Of a stretch of DNA of 64,000 bases, positions 9,215 to 18,132 are shown in pieces (position 1 is the first letter of the stretch; each line of letters opens with the position of its first letter). The notes under the pieces are model-generated. The model made no database searches, had not been told where the DNA came from, and saw only the letters and a program-made list of their open reading frames with translations. A program made the translations under genes and the position numbers. This stretch comes from UBA10161 sp038891035 (GTDB lineage: Archaea; Micrarchaeota; Micrarchaeia; Anstonellales; Anstonellaceae). The DNA is taken from NCBI GenBank assembly GCA_038891035.1, contig JAWAEW010000002.1:24971-88970 (forward strand), in the 5' to 3' direction.

Positions 9215-12200
9215 TTAGGAGTTCAGTGTTGTAATGCTAACAGTAAAACCTTGGTTGTACAATGCACGTATTTCATCTTCTGAGAGTGCTCTTTTGAATA
9301 TTTGGACTTCATCGATTATGCCTTCATAAGGCTTATTGAGTGAAGGAGAATTTCCTATAATTAGTCTTGGGTAAGTCTGGCCCAGATCTCCTGAAACATC
9401 ACCAGTTGCATAAAGTACTCCGTTAATGTAAATAAAGCCGACCCCATCTTTTCTGCTTACTGTGATATGGGTCCACTCGTCTGTGGCTAATTCGATGGGC
9501 GATGATATTACTTTATTTGCTGCAATAAAGTTCAGATAACCATCTGACAACTCAAGGGCGAAGCCAGAATTCTGAATTTGGTTACTTATGATTTGGCTGG
9601 AGATTACTGATTTGGGCTTAACCCATAAAGAAACTGTGAAATCATCTCTGCCCTGGAGCACAGGCGATGGGACCGAAAGATGGGAGAATAGAGATGTGAA
9701 GTTGTATGCTCCACCTATTTTACCAAATGGAGTCCAGTTTGCTGAAACATTTGCATGAAGCAGAAGAGGAGAGTAATCAACCGATATTCCTTCTACTTCT
9801 CTATAATCGAATGGCAATGAAAGTAGCGCATCAGGAAGCTGCCTTTTTAGGCGAAGCTTGGCATTATAATTTGCAGTAATATTGCTAAATGAAGCGGATG
9901 GCTTATAAAAGACATCAAGGTCAAGGCTGCACTTGTCTTGATATAAGCCTTTGTAGTGATTTTCGATTTCCCGTTCAGATAGAGCTCTCTTATAGAACCT
10001 TATTTCATCAATCAGTCCTCTGAAACCGTTGCTTCCTGAACTATCAGATGCACCTATAAAGAATGGGGACGATGAGTTTATCCTCAAAAGGCTGAACTGA
10101 CCTGATGCAACCGATTTATCATCAAGATAGATGTTGTATTCGCCTAATCTTCTAACAGAAACTGACACCATATGCCAATTCCCATCTGATAAATCGAGTA
10201 GATGACTTATCTGTGAAGACTGGCCACTTCCATTTGCACTATAAAATGAGATGTTGAGGAAATTAGCAGGATTCAAAAACCAATCAATCCCCTGTGCTGC
10301 CCCAAATTCCTGTCCTAGCTGATAAAATAGCCTTGCAAAGCTTCCTTGGCCGGTATAAGGCCTTATCCATACAGACATAGTAAAATCATTGATCTCTGTA
10401 ACTGAAACATCGTCTAGATAGACTACTTGGTTGTTTAGAGGTGTATAAAACCGAAGTTCAATGACTGCATTTTGAAGTGTAGAAAATGGTTGTGTGATCC
10501 TTTCAAAAGTAGTGCTTAGCTGCTTTGTGATAAATATGTCTGCACCGGGATTCAATGAATTCCACTGCCCGGAAGGCGCCAAGTACATTTGGTTTTGCAC
10601 ATCAACAATTGCATATCTAATCGCATCATTTTGAAGCTCGCCTCTCGCCCAAAACTCAAGCAAATAATTCCTGTTTCCTTTCAGTGCTGAATAAAGAGCT
10701 GAACTGTAAATATACGACGAGGGATCGCTAGAGTAGATTTTAACTGAAGTCGAGCCTGACTTTACTATGTTGTGCTCTGGCTCAAATATGCCATTTCCTT
10801 GCTTTATCCAATTGTTGAAAAGGAAGGATTGGCTGCCTACACCTGGAGGGATAATGCAGTACTTTACAGATCCGCTTGTTCTTGTTACATTGCACACTGC
10901 ATTTGGATCACAGCAGGGATGAACATCGTCACAGCGAGAATTGGTTGGGAAGCAGGTTGTGCATCGCCCATAATCTTGTATTCCCTCAAAAAAGAAGGGA
11001 AGTTTTTTTATCTTGAAAAAGTAGTCGCGAGAATAGGTTTGCTGCTCTTGTTGTGCAACTGTATTTACAAGGTCACAGAAAAGCCCCTCGCAGCATTGCG
11101 TGTCATTAGTGCAGAGGGCACCTTGCTGACCGCATGTAGGAAGAGGAGGCGCACATCTGAAGGTTTGTTCCCCGTCAAAAAGACACCTGTTTGAGCAGCA
11201 TTCTGAGTGATTCCTACAGGTATGGTTGAGAGGAAGGCAGTCCACACACTTTGAGAAATTAGCAGAGGTGCTCAGTAGATCGCAAAGCCCGGAGCAACAT
11301 TGACTGTTTTCAGTGCAATTGGTGGTGCTGTTCGTTTGAATGCAAACTGAGCATATCTTTTGGGATGAGCCTGCGGGTGCTGCACAAATACTGCATGTCT
11401 GCGGGCAGTCTGAAGAAATGGTGCAGCTCTGGTTGCATCCTATTCCGCATCGTGGTTGGCTTTCTTCATCTATAAAGCATCTACCACTGCAACATTCGTT
11501 GCTGGTTCCATCTTGGCAAGAGGCAAGTAACTGCCCATTTTGAAGGCAACAGATTCCGTTTAAACAGATTGAGGGGGGGCAACAAGGGATTTTGTTGTCT
11601 CCTGAACACGGCTGGGAAGCATTTGCGCAATTTAGGTTTGTTAATTCAGCTACATTAGTAGGATTAGAACGATCAGACTTGGCAACAAGATTAGGATTGT
11701 TTTTGGCTTCTGCTTGTATGTATAATTGAACGCTTGTACCATTTTCAAACGTCGAAGTGTTCAATGGTTCTTGCTTACGATACAAAAACAAAATTGGTAT
11801 TATGTTGCCCGGCCTCTGCGCAACAAAGACATATGAAATATTAATATATGGTGTGCTGTCAGGACAATTTTGTATGCAGTATACGTTGGACCCTCGAATA
11901 ACAGTTGGTGTGGGTGAAATAATTGGAGTGGGTGGTTTTTTAGGTTTGCAAACTCCATTCTCGCATCTTAATCCTATCGTTTTATCGCTATCACAGCAAT
12001 CAGAATCCTTAGTACATTGTTGCCCTCCTTGTGAGCATGCAGAACACCTTCCATTAATGCAAACTGAATTCGAACAGCAATCAGAATCTCTGAGACAGCC
12101 ATAAGTCCCACGTGGCCAGCAAGGAACACACTTGCCATCTCTCATCATATAGAACTTAACTGAGCTTGAAGACGGGATTGCAGACCATGGTTGGCGCTCC

Positions 12201-12973
12201 TCTTCACCTAAAAGGCATTTGCCGGAACAGCATTCAGAATGATAAGAACAGTTTTGCCCATTAGGAATGCATGAACATATGCCATTTATGCACATGGAAC
12301 TTATACAGCAATCAGCATCTGAGCTGCAAGGCCCGTATCCTCTTGGCCAGCATGAAACACATGTACCATTGAGGGGAGTTTCGACGAGCTTTGCAAGCCC
12401 AGAAAAAAGATTTTCTGATGATAAAAACGCCCCACCATCATTGTTGGTGCGTATAAGACATTTGGAAGAGCAGCAATCATTATTTGATTGACAGACTGCA
12501 CCTTGTCCTTTGCATGTGGATGTGCTATCCCAGTGACAACCCACTGCTACACATACAGTTTCGTTATAAATGGAAGTGCATGGTAGAGATGGCCCACTGC
12601 TTACATCATCACATGGAAATGCTGTAAAAGCATTAAATCTGCAATACCCTCCTGCAATATTGCATGCACCAGCCGGATTGTGACTTTTAGAGGCACAGTC
12701 GGCTTCATTTAGAGAAGAACAGAGAGTTGGAGCTGTACCGCTTGCACATGTACAATTGTTTGTCACTAGCTCATATCTCAGATTGCAATATCCTCGCAAT
12801 TCAAATTCGTAGCAAACCGAGGGATAATCGATCGGACCGCATCCGTCGGATGTACACCATGGGTGATTTAGGGAAGTACAGCTTACGTTAGGAGAATTTT
12901 GGTTTTGCGGCACGCAGCCAGCAAAAATGGCTGAAGAAAGCAATCCAAACAGCAACAAAGACAACATTCTCAT
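9215..12973 (-). CDS. Large secreted protein with knottin-like Cys motifs and two LamG domains
   Basis: 1252 residues. The N-terminus is a lipoprotein-like signal (LLSSAIFAGC, Cys about 19). Residues 20-150 are Cys-rich. From about 155 to 345 and again 450 to 720 there are about ten motifs of the form C-x5-6-CC-x3-5-C, for example CQSNNDCCSSKC, CSYHSECCSGKC and CTENSQCCSGLC, as in knottin-type mini-domains. A Pro/Thr linker lies between the blocks. After residue 720 come a carbohydrate-binding-like beta region and two LamG/concanavalin-like domains, each ending in the signature GLIDEIRFYKRALSE or GIIDEVQIFKRALSE. A surface adhesin anchored in the cytoplasmic membrane is inferred. It is 29 bases after the 497-residue gene. 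Confidence 0.8.
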   Translation of the reverse strand: MRMLSLLLFGLLSSAIFAGCVPQNQNSPNVSCTSLNHPWCTSDGCGPIDYPSVCYEFELRGYCNLRYELVTNNCTCASGTAPTLCSSLNEADCASKSHNPAGACNIAGGYCRFNAFTAFPCDDVSSGPSLPCTSIYNETVCVAVGCHWDSTSTCKGQGAVCQSNNDCCSSKCLIRTNNDGGAFLSSENLFSGLAKLVETPLNGTCVSCWPRGYGPCSSDADCCISSMCINGICSCIPNGQNCSYHSECCSGKCLLGEEERQPWSAIPSSSSVKFYMMRDGKCVPCWPRGTYGCLRDSDCCSNSVCINGRCSACSQGGQQCTKDSDCCDSDKTIGLRCENGVCKPKKPPTPIISPTPTVIRGSNVYCIQNCPDSTPYINISYVFVAQRPGNIIPILFLYRKQEPLNTSTFENGTSVQLYIQAEAKNNPNLVAKSDRSNPTNVAELTNLNCANASQPCSGDNKIPCCPPSICLNGICCLQNGQLLASCQDGTSNECCSGRCFIDEESQPRCGIGCNQSCTISSDCPQTCSICAAPAGSSQKICSVCIQTNSTTNCTENSQCCSGLCDLLSTSANFSKCVDCLPLNHTCRNHSECCSNRCLFDGEQTFRCAPPLPTCGQQGALCTNDTQCCEGLFCDLVNTVAQQEQQTYSRDYFFKIKKLPFFFEGIQDYGRCTTCFPTNSRCDDVHPCCDPNAVCNVTRTSGSVKYCIIPPGVGSQSFLFNNWIKQGNGIFEPEHNIVKSGSTSVKIYSSDPSSYIYSSALYSALKGNRNYLLEFWARGELQNDAIRYAIVDVQNQMYLAPSGQWNSLNPGADIFITKQLSTTFERITQPFSTLQNAVIELRFYTPLNNQVVYLDDVSVTEINDFTMSVWIRPYTGQGSFARLFYQLGQEFGAAQGIDWFLNPANFLNISFYSANGSGQSSQISHLLDLSDGNWHMVSVSVRRLGEYNIYLDDKSVASGQFSLLRINSSSPFFIGASDSSGSNGFRGLIDEIRFYKRALSEREIENHYKGLYQDKCSLDLDVFYKPSASFSNITANYNAKLRLKRQLPDALLSLPFDYREVEGISVDYSPLLLHANVSANWTPFGKIGGAYNFTSLFSHLSVPSPVLQGRDDFTVSLWVKPKSVISSQIISNQIQNSGFALELSDGYLNFIAANKVISSPIELATDEWTHITVSRKDGVGFIYINGVLYATGDVSGDLGQTYPRLIIGNSPSLNKPYEGIIDEVQIFKRALSEDEIRALYNQGFTVSITTLNS

Positions 12974-13002
12974 ATAGATTCCTCTATAAAACTTCCCTTT
13001 AT

Positions 13003-14496
13003 CTATCCGCTAGAGCCACCCACACTATAATATTGTTCAAACCCGCCGTTTAATCCTGAAGATTGCTTAAGTGAAACGGCATCATAAATCACGTCGCCGC
13101 TTTCTGCTGCAAAAAACTTCAAAGTAACTTCAGATGATCCAAGTGGAAGCAGGAATTCTTTAGTGATTCGGATAAAGTCAGAGTTGACACCTGTCTCGAA
13201 TAGATGTTCTGATGAATCCCAACTTCCGTCTGCTTGAAGGTATTTTCCCTTGCTTCTGTCAAAGATAGAGTATTTGCCGTTTTGGCCTTGCGAAAGAAAC
13301 TGGAGTGTATAAAATGAGTTTTCGGATAAGTAAACATTTTGATAGATATAAAAATCAACACTTGCATAGCCTTGTGGATTGGAGATCTCTGCTGCCCAAT
13401 TGTTTTGTATCAAAGCAGGGCCGATGTAAACATCTTCTGGGTAGTTGTTTTCAACCACCCATGAAGGCCAAATGTTTGGAGGAATTCCATTTCTATCTTC
13501 AAAATCTCCGTTTGAAACAAGCTCTGAGCCTTGCGGAAAGATTATTTCTGTTTCGGTGAGTGAGAAGTTATTTCGGTACATGTATTGATTTCCTGTAAAT
13601 TCCATGCAGCCTTGGCTTTTGCAGGAAAGTTTGAAGAGGGGCGTGTTCTGTCCGCCTCCTACTGTAAAATCAAGGCCATAAAGAGAATAATCACGTACTT
13701 TCATATTTGAAGCAGGCGAATCAAGCGGAAGTACAAGAGCTCCAGATGGGCTTTTCGTATAAGATATGGAAGTATAATTTCTTGAAAGCAATCCTGAGAA
13801 ATTAGAAACAAACAGAAGAATTGTGCCATCAGGATATGAAATTTGCAAGGTTGCAATATGGTTTGACACCGGTGTATTGGTGAATCTTGTTTTTGTGCCG
13901 ATATTATCTACATATTTGAGATTATAATAGAGGTTGTCAGAACCTGCCTGACCACCAGAAACAGAAAAGGCACCGATGTTGGTTGCACTTTTTGAGCAGT
14001 TTACGGTGGCGTATATTGAGATGGGCTGCCAACCCAGAGGATGGTAATAAATTATCACATCGTTTGGGCCATCGTTGCTATAAAACAGACCTCCTGACTC
14101 TGAAATATTCATAATAAATGCATTGCTTCCGTTTATCCAAGAAACCAAAATAGCTTCAACTCCGCTATTTCTCAGATTTTCAGGTAAGGTGGCTGCATAC
14201 TCATAGAGATTTGCAATTGGATGGCCTTCTTTTTTGAATGGGAGGGTAGATGAAACTGTTAAATGTATAGAAGATTGGGTTTTTCTAATATCTGCCTTTG
14301 TCCCAAGTACAGCAGCAAGGTCAGAAGATACTTGTTCTTCTATCCTTGCAATTTCAGATGGCAAGAGTTCAGTAAATGCGGTTCTTTGGCTTTTTCGCCA
14401 CTCCTGCGAAAATAGAGCCATTCCGATAAGCGTAATTGACAGAATTAGTATTGATATGGTAAAAGTGAAACCTTTCGGAAGCTTTCTTTTGGTCAT
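13003..14496 (-). CDS. Secreted or membrane-anchored beta-rich protein of the pilus locus
   Basis: 497 residues. It starts with a short basic segment and one membrane helix (FTISILILSITLIGMALF, residues 10-27), then a helical linker and a long extracellular part rich in Ser, Asn, Tyr and Gly. Residues 330-460 (GSELVSNGDFEDRNG through YDAVSLKQ) resemble a carbohydrate-binding jelly-roll module. A similar module precedes LamG in the next gene. The N-terminus is pilin-like without a clear Q-x-S-x-E motif. It probably acts as a minor pilin or adhesin of this appendage; the function is unproven. Confidence 0.6.
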   Translation of the reverse strand: MTKRKLPKGFTFTISILILSITLIGMALFSQEWRKSQRTAFTELLPSEIARIEEQVSSDLAAVLGTKADIRKTQSSIHLTVSSTLPFKKEGHPIANLYEYAATLPENLRNSGVEAILVSWINGSNAFIMNISESGGLFYSNDGPNDVIIYYHPLGWQPISIYATVNCSKSATNIGAFSVSGGQAGSDNLYYNLKYVDNIGTKTRFTNTPVSNHIATLQISYPDGTILLFVSNFSGLLSRNYTSISYTKSPSGALVLPLDSPASNMKVRDYSLYGLDFTVGGGQNTPLFKLSCKSQGCMEFTGNQYMYRNNFSLTETEIIFPQGSELVSNGDFEDRNGIPPNIWPSWVVENNYPEDVYIGPALIQNNWAAEISNPQGYASVDFYIYQNVYLSENSFYTLQFLSQGQNGKYSIFDRSKGKYLQADGSWDSSEHLFETGVNSDFIRITKEFLLPLGSSEVTLKFFAAESGDVIYDAVSLKQSSGLNGGFEQYYSVGGSSG

Positions 14497-14554
14497 TGAA
14501 CCTCAACCCTTAAGATCGCAAAAAAAGCTTAATAAATTTCCTATGAATGCCATT

Positions 14555-15595
14555 TTATTTTCCACGATACCAGCCACGAATGATAACAAAACCATAATCA
14601 TTTTGAAGCTGATTGGTATTTTTTGCAAATGGGACAGTTAGAGATTGGATCTCTCCACCTCCATACAGGCATCCAGGTCTGTTGACCATGTATAAAATAT
14701 TTTCAGGATTGCTGTAAAGAAGCTGCACTTCTTGATGAGAAAGAACACGGTCGTAAAGGCGCACTTCATCCAAAATGCTGTCGCTGTTGAATCCTATTTG
14801 GAGAGGGTTGTTATTACTATTTGGTGCCATGGCAAAATCATCAGTGTCTGCCGCAGTTCCATCTACATAAAGAGTAGCCACTCCTTCTATATCAAAAGTT
14901 GCAACGATGTGATGCCAGTTGCCATCAGCAATATATGGTCCCTCCAACCATGATTCATCAGATGAAAATATGTGGAAAAAGACGTTTCCTTCTTCAGTAA
15001 TGCCAACAGAATATTTTTCCTCAAATGAAAATAATAATTGTTGATTGCCAATATTTTGACTTTTAACCCATAGAGAGACTGAAAAACTTTCTTGCTCAAA
15101 AAGAGGAGAAAACTGAACTGTTCCGTATGTTGTAGAAGAGAAATGAATGGCCCCGCCCGCTTTCCCATTTTGGACAAATATAGGGGATCCGATTAAAATC
15201 CCAAAAAGTCTGTTTGGAGTGGAGTCATAGATGATCGAACCTGCCACTTCATCAAGCTTCCAATATCCTACAAGACCATCCGCAAGCTGATTGCTAAAAC
15301 CAACCACCTCTATGCAAATTGAAGGAGAAGTCGCACTTAACACCTCTCTTATGGAAGCCGTGGTCTGTGTTAGGTCTTGTGGAGGAGAGAGTAGGCCCTT
15401 TTTTGAAAGCACTGTTGCAACATCTTGTAAGTAAGTTCTCAAAAGCTGGGTTTTAAAGTCTGAATCTTGAGTGTTGCCATAGAAAGTAAAGGCAATAAAG
15501 GTGGCCAGTATAATCATGAATATTGAGATTGCTGCATCAAGACTGAGGAATACTCCCCTTAGCCTCGAGTTAGAGATTTTCATTTTTTCTTCCAT
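14555..15595 (-). CDS. Pilin-like protein carrying a LamG domain
   Basis: 346 residues. The N-terminus (LRGVFLSLDAAISIFMIILATFI in part) is a type IV pilin-like helix with S-x-D where class III pilins have S-x-E. Residues about 105-305 form a LamG/concanavalin A-like domain: ADGLVGYWKLDE at its start, FSVSLWVKSQ and DGNWHHIVATFD in the core, LDEVRLYDRVLSHQE at its end. It overlaps the upstream 173-residue gene by 16 bases, so the two are translationally coupled. Fusing a glycan-binding fold to a pilin stalk suggests an adhesive minor pilin. Confidence 0.7.
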   Translation of the reverse strand: MEEKMKISNSRLRGVFLSLDAAISIFMIILATFIAFTFYGNTQDSDFKTQLLRTYLQDVATVLSKKGLLSPPQDLTQTTASIREVLSATSPSICIEVVGFSNQLADGLVGYWKLDEVAGSIIYDSTPNRLFGILIGSPIFVQNGKAGGAIHFSSTTYGTVQFSPLFEQESFSVSLWVKSQNIGNQQLLFSFEEKYSVGITEEGNVFFHIFSSDESWLEGPYIADGNWHHIVATFDIEGVATLYVDGTAADTDDFAMAPNSNNNPLQIGFNSDSILDEVRLYDRVLSHQEVQLLYSNPENILYMVNRPGCLYGGGEIQSLTVPFAKNTNQLQNDYGFVIIRGWYRGK

Positions 15596-16101
15596 ATCTG
15601 AACCCGAACTCTGACAATCTTATCATCCAAAATTGCAAGCCTTTCAGCACTGGATATCTTGGAATTAGTATAATCAGGTTCTAACCCGAAAGAATAAAGC
15701 AAGCTGCCCGAATCTGCATCGATTACACTCAGATAAATATCGAATGGCCCTGCACCCATCTTTTCCTTTACCAAATCATAATATCCGTTCATGGGCGACA
15801 GTGCGGAAAGTTTAGATGGCGAAAGAACATTTCGTGATGAAGCAAAACCGAAAGCATTGGCTTTGAGAAAATCGTCATTTTCCCAATCAGAAGGAACTCC
15901 CGAAGAAAGCACAAACATATCTGATATCCCTACCAAAATAGTTTGCATATCATGCATCGATTGCTCTTCATAATATGAATTTGAAACTAAATTCCATGAA
16001 AAAAGAAAAATTGCAAGAGCTGCAACAAATATTGCAGACGATATTACAAGCTCTGTAGAAAGCATTTGGCCAAGTGTTGAAGAAAATTTGGATTTACCCA
16101 T
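15580..16101 (-). CDS. Pilin-like protein
   Basis: 173 residues: a short basic N-terminus, then GQMLSTELVISSAIFVAAL, a hydrophobic helix of the class III/pilin kind with Glu at the expected +5-like position, then a small extracellular domain. No known catalytic motif. It lies 5 bases after the 130-residue pilin gene and overlaps the LamG pilin, in a run of pilin-like genes that should share one transcript. Confidence 0.6.
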   Translation of the reverse strand: MGKSKFSSTLGQMLSTELVISSAIFVAALAIFLFSWNLVSNSYYEEQSMHDMQTILVGISDMFVLSSGVPSDWENDDFLKANAFGFASSRNVLSPSKLSALSPMNGYYDLVKEKMGAGPFDIYLSVIDADSGSLLYSFGLEPDYTNSKISSAERLAILDDKIVRVRVQIWKKK

Positions 16102-16106
16102 ACTGC

Positions 16107-16499
16107 TTACGCCTCGTATATGTAAATGACATTATCCCTATTTTCTATTATTATTTGGGTGTTGAGTGGAACAGAAGAGGACTGAGTCATGTTTGTAGTC
16201 AGTGGAACGGAATAAAGGCCATTTGCTGAATATCGAACAGTTACAAATTGTCCTTTAACCGAAATATCAACTATATTTTCACTCGCTGTAGTTGAAAGGA
16301 AAATCTTTGTAGAATTTCCTCCGGCCGCAGCGCGGTTTATCGCAAGCGCCAATTTGTTTGCCACTGACCCAGCCTCGAGCAATTGCTTTTGTCTTTCCCA
16401 TAAGGCCTGCAGATTCTGGTTTGCAATATAGATAATAAAAAGGATAAACGCCATTACTGCTGCAATCACAACCAATTCAACTGAAAGCTGTCCTTTCAT
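16107..16499 (-). CDS. Class III signal peptide pilin
   Basis: A 130-residue small pilin. The N-terminus KGQLSVELVVIAAV carries the Q-x-S-x-E class III cleavage motif right after two residues, followed by an uninterrupted hydrophobic helix to residue 25 and a small beta-rich head ending YIYEA. Size and structure fit a major pilin processed by a prepilin peptidase (EppA-type); no such peptidase gene is in this window. It is 4 bases from the upstream 261-residue gene. Confidence 0.75.
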   Translation of the reverse strand: MKGQLSVELVVIAAVMAFILFIIYIANQNLQALWERQKQLLEAGSVANKLALAINRAAAGGNSTKIFLSTTASENIVDISVKGQFVTVRYSANGLYSVPLTTNMTQSSSVPLNTQIIIENRDNVIYIYEA

Positions 16500-16503
16500 A
16501 TTT

Positions 16504-17289
16504 TCAACCTATTTCAAAGCTTACAGGAACAATAAAAAACTCCTCCCTGCATTCTTGCACGCATGATGGATGGCGTAGTGAAGTATTTATTAATAGATTC
16601 CAATTATAGACGCCTCCCGCATCAACTGAAGGTTGGAAGATGATACTAACGATTGCTCTGCTTCCAGCAGTTTGAAAAGATGAAGGAAAAATTGCAAGAG
16701 GAACTTTTTGATATTCATTGAAAGCTTGGATATTAATCTCCAAGTTATCAGAAGATGAAGGGATTATTTCCAGCGAAGCTGAAGAAGGTTGCCCTTTTTT
16801 GCCTTTATGATAAATTATGGAAGGCTGGATTTCAACCAGGCTTGCCCCAATAGATACATAAGAACCAAAGGAAATAACTTTGATTTGATAAGTTCCAGGC
16901 GAAGAAGGGAATACTCCAGAAAGAGGTGCTAGAGTGCTTGCAGAATAGTCTGAGCCAGCTACATGAAGGTTGATAATATTGTTTGAAAGCACCGAAAAAT
17001 CTAGCGGTTTTCCAATATAGCTTTTTTTGAGAGAAAGATTCGCAGAAGGAGGGATTGTAATACTGACAATTTTAGTAGCTCCTTTTCCTTCTGCGTAAAC
17101 ACTATCTGCCGCATTGGCAAGTGTTTGCACTGTCTCTTTTGCCAACTTGGCATCTTTCTGGACGCTAACATCAAACAAAAGATTCGAAGATAGGACCGTA
17201 AAAGTCAAAAGAATGAGAAGAAGAATGCCAAGAACCGAGATCAGCTCTGCAGACGCTTGGGCAGAGAGGACTTGGAAAAATCTATGCAT
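16504..17289 (-). CDS. Class III signal peptide protein, paralogue of the next gene upstream
   Basis: 261 residues. AQASAELISVLGILLLILL gives a class III signal (Q-x-S-x-E) and membrane helix. The head is a beta-sandwich-like domain that aligns by eye with the upstream 251-residue protein: both have ADxVYAxGxGA, then a PP strand, TYIGKP or SYIGKP, and a G-SDxxAST segment. The tandem pair therefore arose by duplication. A C-terminal CVQECREEF pair of Cys is unique to this copy. Structural pilin or pilus-associated surface protein. Confidence 0.7.
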   Translation of the reverse strand: MHRFFQVLSAQASAELISVLGILLLILLTFTVLSSNLLFDVSVQKDAKLAKETVQTLANAADSVYAEGKGATKIVSITIPPSANLSLKKSYIGKPLDFSVLSNNIINLHVAGSDYSASTLAPLSGVFPSSPGTYQIKVISFGSYVSIGASLVEIQPSIIYHKGKKGQPSSASLEIIPSSSDNLEINIQAFNEYQKVPLAIFPSSFQTAGSRAIVSIIFQPSVDAGGVYNWNLLINTSLRHPSCVQECREEFFIVPVSFEIG

Positions 17290-17325
17290 AGAGTAAGAAT
17301 ACAGATTTTATTTTAAATTCTTTCA

Positions 17326-18081
17326 TTAGCGCACTTCTACAGTAACTGGAACCGTAAATGATTGGTTTCCTATTTCTGAGCTCACAAAAATTTCCATATT
17401 CAAATTATAAATTCCCTCTGCGTTATTATTTGCGGCTATTGACACCAAAAACTGAGTGGGTTCGACCTGAAGCTCGCTGGAAGAGGGAGAAACGTTGATG
17501 GATATATCTGAGGGCACCCACGGTAAGTAAATAGATGCAAATGCTAAAGAAGAAATCTTCTTTTCCAGAACTATTGATTCGTTCCTGATTTCTCCCTTTG
17601 CCATGCTAACAAATACTGATGGTCTGCTGATAGAGGCGATATATGGCACAATGAACACTTGCCCTCCTTTTGAAAACAAGTACATTTTGTGGGAGCCGCT
17701 TTTAGTCGGAAAAGAACCGGCCAGATTTGCCTGTGTAGATGCAAAGATATCGCTTTGTCCTACTCGCATATTAATGGTCTTTGGGAGTATGAAGGATGAG
17801 ACATTTGCAGGCTTGCCTATATATGTTTTGTTAGGATTAAAATCGATTGTCGGAGGTAGAAAAATTTCAACTATTACTGATGCTCCAGCTCCTTGCGCAT
17901 AAACCGTATCTGCTGCAATTGCAAGTCTTCTTACTGAATCATAGGCAAGTTTTTCGTTCTTTTCAATTGAAGCTTCGGATAAAAATGAAAGAGAAAGAGA
18001 CATGAATATGAGAACAACTAAAAGTGAAATTCCCATTATAGTGATAAGTTCTGTTGCTACTTGGCCTATTTTGCTATGCAT
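17326..18081 (-). CDS. Class III signal peptide protein, first gene of the appendage locus
   Basis: 251 residues; GQVATELITIMGISLLVVL shows Q-x-x-T-E with a following hydrophobic helix, a variant class III motif. The extracellular part is a paralogue of the 261-residue protein downstream and ends in two Ig-like strands (FTVPVTVEVR). The gene starts close to a symmetric TATA element at 18103-18112 shared with the divergent ligase gene, so transcription of the pilin/adhesin block probably begins here. Confidence 0.7.
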   Translation of the reverse strand: MHSKIGQVATELITIMGISLLVVLIFMSLSLSFLSEASIEKNEKLAYDSVRRLAIAADTVYAQGAGASVIVEIFLPPTIDFNPNKTYIGKPANVSSFILPKTINMRVGQSDIFASTQANLAGSFPTKSGSHKMYLFSKGGQVFIVPYIASISRPSVFVSMAKGEIRNESIVLEKKISSLAFASIYLPWVPSDISINVSPSSSELQVEPTQFLVSIAANNNAEGIYNLNMEIFVSSEIGNQSFTVPVTVEVR

Positions 18082-18102
18082 GAGGTATTAGCGAAGCTGT
18101 CC

Positions 18103-18112
18103 TTTAAATAAA
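18103..18112. promoter_or_regulatory. Shared divergent TATA box for the pilin operon and ligase gene
   Basis: TTTAAATAAA lies about 25-30 bases before both the ligase ATG at 18133 (plus) and the pilin ATG at 18081 (minus). It reads as an archaeal TATA box in either direction. On this spacing the ligase mRNA would be nearly leaderless. Confidence 0.5.
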
Positions 18113-18132
18113 TTGTAGCATATTTTAACTTC

